NCBI GenBank assembly: GCA_026874595.1
Contig: CM049308.1
Span: 47,933,327-47,997,326, forward strand
DNA length: 64,000 bases
Source of the DNA: Sipunculus nudus
Taxonomy: Eukaryota > Annelida > Sipuncula > Golfingiida > Sipunculidae
Reading direction: 5' to 3'
The notes under the pieces are model-generated. The model worked only from the letters and a program-made list of their open reading frames with translations, was not told the DNA's origin and made no database searches. A program made the translations under genes and the position numbers. Positions within the stretch are counted from its first letter, which is position 1, and the number at the start of each line of letters is the position of its first letter. Of this stretch, positions 56,399 to 64,000 are shown in pieces.

Positions 56399-57240
56399 GG
56401 AAAATATACGGTGAACGAGGCCCCCTGGCCATCAGACGGTCACACTGCATCTCATTCCCATCGGTGTTTCATCGCCGGCACTTCTTGTTTATGATATCGC
56501 GGCCGTAGCTATACGTCTCGGTGACTACTGCTTTTTATGAAATTTGACACAGGAGATCTACGGATTGGATAACTATATTTTAAATATTTATCATGAAGAT
56601 GTTACACACACGTTTTCCGAATTAAAAGATGTATATCCGTTAATGTAGTTTGACAGTTATAAGATTTCTAATTTGATTTAAAATTCATAATCCCCATTTT
56701 ATACTTACAGATCCAGATTTAAGATGTAAATAAGACCATATTGGTCAGTTCCATAAAAATTTAATATTAATTATCTGAACCCATAATAGTCTGGTCCAGA
56801 GGGTTTCATGTGTTGAGAGTTTACTTTTTGATACTGTCACCTGTTTTTCAATTGAAAAGTAATTCTTAATCAATTTTATGGTATTTCTAATTGACAAAGA
56901 CTTATCTTTGCATTTAGTTATATATTTAATACTGCACCAGCAATACAATTTTAGCTAGTAACCGATCTGTGCTTACATCAAGCAGTATCACTGTATTATG
57001 TAAGGATATTTGGAAGATCCAGTTCTTTAACCAATTACATACATCATACCATTAGTCTTTTACAAAACTACAATCATAAACTAGTGGCATGGGCCATGAC
57101 GCTAAGCTGAATTTAAGGAACCTTGAAATATGGATAACATGACCCCCAGGTCAAAATTATGCATTCTGCAAAATGACCTTACATCCAGCTGATACCATTT
57201 GTGCCCATCTAACTAATAGAAAGTTATTATCATGGTCTTT
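56399..57240. other. AT-rich DNA, nothing recognised
   Basis: No gene or supported repeat was seen. Confidence 0.35.
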
Positions 57241-57660
57241 TACGCAGCTTGCAGAATATAGGTCACAGTGACACTATTTCAGGTTTCTAAGAATTTTTTA
57301 CAAGAACCTCCCTGGATCTAAATCAGATTAGAAGCCCAACAGTAACCAGTCATGCAAGTCTGTCCTATAGGGTACTCAAATCATGTTCTTTCACATATCT
57401 TGCAGAATATTCGTTCGGGTTTGTACAGTTAGAATATTCCAGGTCTAACAGTTTAGTTTGTGCCCTATGGACAGCCAGATTGCTTAATTTGAAGGTCTCA
57501 AAATAGAGAAAAATGCGTATAAATTAAAAAAAAATACAGGTGGCGACACCAGTCTGTAGAAACTGATGCAACGCTCCATGATAAATGCATGTAAAGAGTC
57601 ATGGTCATCAATGCATTAGTTATTCAAATACTGGAGCTTTTGTATCAATTTTTAACCAGA
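57241..57660. repeat. Dispersed repeat with CAGGTGGCGACACC (copy 1 of 3)
   Basis: It shares 'aatgcattagttattcaaat' and 'ggagcttttgtatcaatttt' with the copies at about 59810-60140 and 60140-60400. It carries a damaged form of the 12-bp palindrome at about 57538. Confidence 0.7.
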
Positions 57661-57699
57661 AATTTCTGGCATCTCCATGCCATTGTATCCCCAGAAAAA

Positions 57700-59300
57700 T
57701 AAAGCATGTCCCCTTCTAAAATAGGCACCCTTCTTCTGAAGTATATATTGACACGTGACAAGCCAAGGTCACAAATGTTTGAACAAGTCTGACAGCTTGG
57801 TGGAGATTGTTGTGTCAAATTTGAAGGAAACAGATGCAGTACTTCACAATAATGGGGTAGGCCAAAATCCTGTCTCCACGGAATCGAGGACAGATGGCTC
57901 CTGTGACATTGACCTTTGACCTTGTGACCCCAAAATTGATAGGAGCCTGCGCCTGTTGGCAGGTGAACTATATTTGCAAGAGGGAAGGCCTGGTATGAAA
58001 AGTTTTGCTTAAAATGCATCCACAATCTTTTTAAAGATGCGGGTCCTGTGACCTTGACCTTTGACCTCATGACTTCAAATTCTTGCTTTATTAATATATA
58101 AGTCAAGTTTGAAATCTATATATATCAGTCCATGCTAGAATTATCATATGGAAACTTATTTTTTAACAGATGGCTCCTGTGACCCAAAAATTTATAGAGA
58201 ACTTCCTCTTTTTGACATTTGAGCAAGATGGAAGGTCTTGGATGAAAAGTTTGGCGTAAAATACGTCCACAATCTTTTTAAAGATGTGGGTCCTTTGACC
58301 TTGACCTTTGACCTGATGACTCCTAAATAAATCGAGTTCTTGCTTTATTGATGGGCCATATATAAGTCAAGTTTGAAATCCATATATCAATAAAAGCTGG
58401 AATTATCATTTTTTGAAACTAATTTTTGGACAGATAGCCCCTGTGGCCTTGACCTTTGCCCTTGGGATCCCAAAAAGGGTATGGATAATCCACTTTGAGC
58501 AGGTGAGCTATATGTGCAAGATGGAAGGTCTGCTATGAAAAGTTTGGCGTAAAATGTAGCCAAAATCTTTTTAAAGATGTGGGTCCTGTGACCTTGACCT
58601 TTGACCTCATAACTCCAAAATCAATAGATTTCTTGCTTTTTTAATGGGACTTATATAAGTCAAGTTTGCAATCCATATATCAATAAAAGCTGGAATTATC
58701 ATTTGGAAACATATTTTTGGTCAGATAGCCCCTGTGGCCTTGACCTTTGCCCTTGTGATCCCAAAAAGGGTATGGATAATCCACTTTGAGCAGGTGAGCT
58801 ATATGTGCAAGATGGAAGGTCTGCTATGAAAAGTTTGGCGTAAAATGTAGCCACAATCTTTTTAAAGATGTGGGTCCTGTGACCTTGACCTTTGACCTCG
58901 TAACTCCAAAATCAATAGATTTCTTGCTTTTTTAATGGGACTTATATAAGTCAAGTTTGAAATCCATATATCAATAAAAGCTGGAATTATCATTTGGAAA
59001 CTAATTTTTGGACAGATAGCCCCTGTGGCCTTGACCTTTGCCCTTGCGATCCCAAAAAGGGTATGGATAATCCACTTTGAGCAGGTGAGCTAAATGTTCA
59101 AGAAAGAAGATCTGGGATGATAAGTTCGGCATCCACAATATTTTTAAAGATGTGAGTCCCGTGACCTTGACCTTTCACCTCATGACCTTAGGACATTTAG
59201 GGTTCTTACTTTAGGGATGGGCCATACATGAATCAAGTTTGAAATCCATATGACTATCAAAATTGTGGGTATCATAAAAGGAGTGTGATTTAAACCCATA
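57700..59300. repeat. ~290-bp tandem array with AGGTCA direct repeats
   Basis: Five or more head-to-tail units. The landmark 'cacaatctttttaaagatg' recurs at about 58020, 58267, 58565, 58855 and 59135, and each time is followed by a form of TGACCTTGACCTTTGACCT. On the other strand this reads AGGTCAAAGGTCAAGGTCA, a direct repeat of AGGTCA with one-base spacing plus an adjoining half-site. A second, weaker form (GGCCTTGACCTTTGCCCTT) lies in three of the units. Confidence 0.85.
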
Positions 59301-59489
59301 TATGGAAATATTCAAGGTCAAGGCCAATCTCATGGTAAAGGTCATGATCCAGATTTAAATAGACCTCATCCCACAACCCATTTCTCAACATGTGCATAAT
59401 ATGGGGTGATGATGATAATATGATGAATAATGCTCACGGTAAAGTCAAGTGGCAATGATAGGGGAATTAAAAGGCGCGAAAACAAGAAA

Positions 59490-60400
59490 AGGATAATAGG
59501 TGGCGCCACCAGTTCCCGGCAAATCACAAGGTTATCCAAGATCTTTGGTTACCTTGATTTTTGGACCAATCAATGCGAGCTTTCTTGAGATATTTAAGAC
59601 TTTGTGTGATATTCAGCAAAAATGGACCTATTCAAGGTCATGGTCACTCTCCTAGCAAAGGTCATAACCCCATTTTAAATACGCTTCGTCCTTTTACCTT
59701 TATCTATACACATCTATATCCGTGAAATATTTGTTAGTTACCCCTCTCACAAGATATTTCTGCGGTGGCGTCGGGACCGTCATGAAATATAGTATCCCCC
59801 AATTATTGGGGGGGGGGGGATATTCACAAGCCCATAGCTCGGAGGATATGGGACTTTATTTCAGGTTTTCAAGGATATTTTTATGGACCTCACAGGATGT
59901 CAAGGTAGAAGATTCTATGTCCAACGAGGTTGTTTTGTTCCCTGTCAACGGACGACCGTTCATTTGAAGATCTCAAAAATAGTGAAAAATGCGTAAAATT
60001 CGAAAAAAAAAAACAGGTGGCGCCACCGGTCTGCAGTAACTGATGAAACACTCCATGGTCATTATGCACGCAAATAATCATGGCGATAAATGCATTAGTT
60101 ATTCAGATACCGAAGCTTTTGTATCAAATTTTTAATTATTCTGAGGGACACTTATGAGCCCAATAACTCAGAGGAAATGGGTAACAGATACCTCAATTCA
60201 GGTTCCCAAGGAGATTTTTTTTATGGACCTCCCAGGATGTAAAGTTAGAAAATTCTAGGTGCAACGGTTACGATTTGTGCCCTGTTAAAGGACGACCGCT
60301 TCATTTGAAGGTCTCAAAAATAGAGATAAAATGTGTAACAAGTGGCCCATGGGTCATGATGCTCAGCAGACTGATGCTTTTGTAAAATGTACCTGCATGT
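59490..60400. repeat. Dispersed repeats with intact GGTGGCGCCACC (copies 2 and 3)
   Basis: The palindrome lies at about 59501 and 60016. Two tandem copies (59810-60140 and 60140-60400) share 'tttttatggacctcacagga' and 'acggacgaccgttcatttga'. A G run lies at 59810-59819. No gene is here. Confidence 0.7.
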
Positions 60401-62049
60401 GCAACCCTTGCTATTTGTTGTAACTTCTCCATTAAACTGTACATGTTTTAAGTAATGCTTTTAGATCCTAGTCTGTCTGAACGCCCCTTTAAACTACGAA
60501 CCATCATGACTTAAATAAAAGTAAACTGGTTATTAAATAAGCAAAAATAAGTGCAGAGTTATATATCTAAGAACAGAACAAATTATACATCGGAGGACAT
60601 ACTTATAGATTTATTCGGATTAACTAAACAGCTGTATAGAAAACTAAAAAAAAGAACAGAACAGCATTATGAAAATTAATAACGTTAAATATTAGATACA
60701 CAAAATAGTAACACATTTACTACTGGGTAGAGTACAGTGTTTTGAGAAGTTATACATGCTTTTAATTAAAAGTTCGTTCTTTTGGTTCTTTTAACATTTA
60801 TATCGAAACGTAATATTTATTGTAAGAGTTTAAAATTTTAATTATATTTATTAAAGATGTTATTTTAATGTCAAATGAATTTGTTAATTTCCAAATAAGT
60901 TTTACATTATATGTAGACACCGTCTTTAAGAAAATCCAGACAGGATGAAGAATTACACAGAAATCATCTAAATATCTATAATTAGATACATAAATAGATA
61001 AGCATGAAGACATATGTGAACTTGCAGTATGAACAGACTTATTTCCATAAACAGGATATTTTCTACCACTCCTACTTATGATAAGGGCTTGTGACCTTCA
61101 AATACTAAAGTATTTGGCGTAATTAATAGAAGATATCCTGTTCAATTGTTTAGAAAATAGGTGCACCAATAAGGATTAAATCTTATTGTGCTTGCTGTCG
61201 GCAAACTATACTTATATCTATATAACTATATATGATCGCTATAGAATATATTTCCTTACAAATGAATTTCCTGGATCAACTTTAAAATCTTGGTTCTGTT
61301 ACAGCATTACAATAAGATTATATAATGTCAAACATAACATAGTTTTGGTTATAATAGATATATGCATTAATGATTACAAAAATGCATGATTTCTTTTTAC
61401 ACTCAAGTTAACATTACAAAATGAATATTTTTCAGTGCGTCTCAGTTCCCTATTGTTATCAGGTTATATTAAGGAGGAAATTAGTGTGGTCATTTCTAGC
61501 AAGTTCAACAGTTGTTCGATAATCATAAAATATGTGTTATCTCGAAAAACACCAGCGAAAACAAATATTAAAAAAAAACTTATTCAGGCCACACAGACAA
61601 CATTCTTGTTCTACTGACTCAGAACAAAACTATTGTACAAAAGAGCAAAATTTAATTTGGTCTTTTCTCTTTCAAGAAACAATATATGGACATTTTCCAA
61701 CTTGCCTAGAAAATACAAAAGTGTGCCTCAATGCTCTAAATAGTGTAAATGATCAACTCGAAATTTAGTCCCATTTTGTTTTTGGGAAACTGTGCCACAG
61801 CCTAAAATAGCATCATCCAGGTCATCAAATAACCTTGTCTTCTGTTGCAAAAAAAAAAAAAATTGACCAATTTAAAATGGGAGGGGAAATCTGTGGAACA
61901 ATAATTTTTTTGTATGGCCTAAATAAACAATAAAATAACTTTAAAATGCTAGGACATACATGAATGCACCGATCAACAGGGAGTTAATATAAGCAGATAG
62001 ATTGGCAGGTCAGTAAAGTAGAGAAAGAGAGAGCAGATAAGGGGATAGA
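60401..62049. other. AT-rich DNA, nothing recognised
   Basis: Very AT-rich. Short open frames are at background level. No tRNA, rRNA or element could be supported. Confidence 0.4.
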
Positions 62050-64000
62050 CAAGAAGAGTAGTTAGACCTACCTACCTACCTCCATACCTACCTCCCTCCC
62101 TCCCTCTATCTGATCTGTCTACCTATAGTCTACCCTCCTAATCAACTTGACAAATTTACCTACCCGTCTGTCTGACCAACCTGTCTAACCTAGCTACCTG
62201 AGTACCTCGTCCATCAGTCTGATCTACCTGCCTTACCTAGCTACCTGAGTACCTCATCCAACTGTCTGATCTACCTAACCTACCTACCTGAGTACCTCAT
62301 CCAACTGTCTGATCTACCTAACCTACCTACCTGAGTACCTCATCTAACTCTCTGATCTACCTGTCTAACCTAGCTACCTGAGTACCTCATCCAACTGTCT
62401 GATCTACCTAACCTACCTACCTGAGTACCTCATCCAACTGTCTGATCTACCTAACCTACCTACCTGAGTACCTCATCTAACTCTCTGATCTACCTGTCTA
62501 ACCTAGCTACCTGAGTACCTCATCCAACTGTCTGATCTACCTAACCTAGCTACCTGAGTACCTCATCCAACTCTCTGATCTACCTGTCTAACCTAGCTAC
62601 CTGAGAGCCTCATCCATCTGTCTGATCTACCTGTCTAACCTAGCTACGTGAGTACCTCATCCGTCTGACTGATCTACCTAACCTAGCTACCTGAGTACCT
62701 CATCTAACTCTCTGATCTACCTGTCTAACCTAGCTACCTGAGAGCCTCATCCATCTGTCTGATCTACCTAACCTAGCTACCTGAGTACCTCATCCAACTG
62801 TCTGATCTACCTAACCTAGCTACCTGAGTACCTCTTCTATCTCTCTGATCTACCTGTCTAACCTAGCTACCTGAGTACCTCATCCATCTGTCTGATCTAC
62901 CTAACCTAGCTACCTGAGTACCTCATCCAACTGTCTGATCTACCTAACCTAGCTACCTGAGTACCTCTTCTATCTCTCTGATCTACCTGTCTAACCTAGC
63001 TACCTTAGTACCTCATCCATGTGTCTGATCTACCTGTCTAACCTAGCTACGTGAGTACCTCATCCAACTGTCTGATCTACCTAACCTAGCTACCTTAGTA
63101 CCTCATCCAACTCTCTGATCTACCTGTCTGACCTAGCTACGTGAGTACCTCATCCATCTGTTCGATCTACCTGTCTATCCTAGCTACCTGAGTACCTCAT
63201 CCATGTGTCTGATCTACCTGTCTAACCTAGCTACCTGAGTACCTCATCCATGTGTCTGATCTACCTGCCTTACCTAGCTACCTGAGTACCTCATCCAACT
63301 GTCTGATCTACCTAACCTACCTACCTGAGTACCTCATCCAACTGTCTGATCTACCTAACCTACCTACCTGAGTACCTCATCTAACTCTCTGATCTACCTG
63401 TCTAACCTAGCTACCTGAGTACCTCATCCAACTGTCTGATCTACCTAACCTAGCTACCTGAGTACCTCATCCAACTCTCTGATCTACCTGTCTAACCTAG
63501 CTACCTGAGAGCCTCATCCATCTGTCTGATCTACCTAACCTACCTACCTGAGTACCTCATCTAACTCTCTGATCTACCTGTCTAACCTAGCTACCTGAGA
63601 GCCTCATCCATCTGTCTGATCTACCTAACCTAGCTACCTGAGTACCTCATCCAACTGTCTGATCTACCTAACCTAGCTACCTGAGTACCTCTTCTATCTC
63701 TCTGATCTACCTGTCTAACCTAGCTACCTGAGTACCTCATCCAACTGTCTGATCTACCTAACCTACCTACCTGAGTACCTCATCCAACTGTCTGATCTAC
63801 CTAACCTACCTACCTGAGTACCTCATCTAACTCTCTGATCTAACTGTCTAACCTAGCTACCTGAGAGCCTCATCCATCTGTCTGATCTACCTAACCTAGC
63901 TACCTGAGTACCTCATCCAACTGTCTGATCTACCTAACCTAGCTACCTGAGTACCTCTTCTATCTCTCTGATCTACCTGTCTAACCTAGCTACCTTAGTA
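62050..64000. repeat. 43/47-bp minisatellite, runs off the window
   Basis: Units contain CTACCTGAGTACCTCATCCA and CTGTCTGATCTACCTAACC. A second type has a 4-base insertion (GTCT: 'ctacctgtctaacctag'), making 47 bp. About 40 units are visible. The array grows out of a (CCTA/CCTC)n microsatellite at 62067-62110. Blocks of several units recur in the same order (62220 and 63257; 63597 and 63866), so there is higher-order structure. The right edge is beyond position 64000. Confidence 0.96.

Overview
This is animal nuclear DNA, not bacterial. The evidence is spliced exons with GT/AG borders, LTR and non-LTR retrotransposons, tRNA-derived SINEs, MITEs and long minisatellites. The style of the repeats points to a lophotrochozoan, most likely a mollusc such as a bivalve: 'gacggacggacag' tails, 'ccttgacctttgacctcatgacc' blocks, and TATGCCCC/GGGGCATA termini. 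That species guess is inference.

Left part (1-27.2 kb). One host gene can be assembled, on the minus strand. Six coding exons (27060-27127, 20811-20873, 19488-19650, 16362-16439, 7860-8547, 558-756) have matching splice phases and start at an ATG in a good context. The N-terminal coiled-coil region resembles the centrosomal protein kizuna (KIZ) as I remember it. The last exon seen lies in a tandemly duplicated 1133-bp block (601-2866), so a truncated second copy of that exon sits at 1734-1889. The introns are full of repeats: a 280-bp palindrome-bearing repeat (3.0-4.5 and 13.7-14.7 kb), a TIR element carrying a 180-bp array (5.2-7.8 kb), a 35-bp minisatellite (8.58-13.33 kb), a 42-bp minisatellite (16.5-17.7 kb), and a 3.8-kb long-inverted-repeat element (22.0-25.9 kb) with a PHD-finger remnant, a TA-flanked MITE and a SINE.

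Middle part (27.2-41.4 kb). Upstream of the gene are a LINE-type tail, a solo LTR with 4-bp target duplications (28278-29020), a tRNA-derived SINE and two CR1/jockey-like LINE relics. A structurally complete Ty3/gypsy element (33165-39850) follows, with 1133-bp LTRs and a CGGAC target duplication, inserted in a Tigger/pogo-like DNA element. Its pol order is protease-integrase-RNase H, the Gmr1-like order, and the catalytic part of reverse transcriptase is missing. TA, CT and G runs follow.

Right part (41.4-64 kb). I see no convincing host gene. There is a decayed gypsy pol on the minus strand (46.4-48.7 kb), a decayed gypsy gag-protease on the plus strand (53.9-55.0 kb), two small TIR elements with C or G runs, an array of about 290-bp repeats carrying AGGTCA direct repeats (57.7-59.3 kb), and a 43/47-bp minisatellite that runs off the end of the window (62.05-64.0 kb).

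Limits: all exon calls come from reading splice sites and phase by eye. Family assignments come from motif recognition without database searches. Edges of dispersed repeats are approximate unless a target duplication is given.
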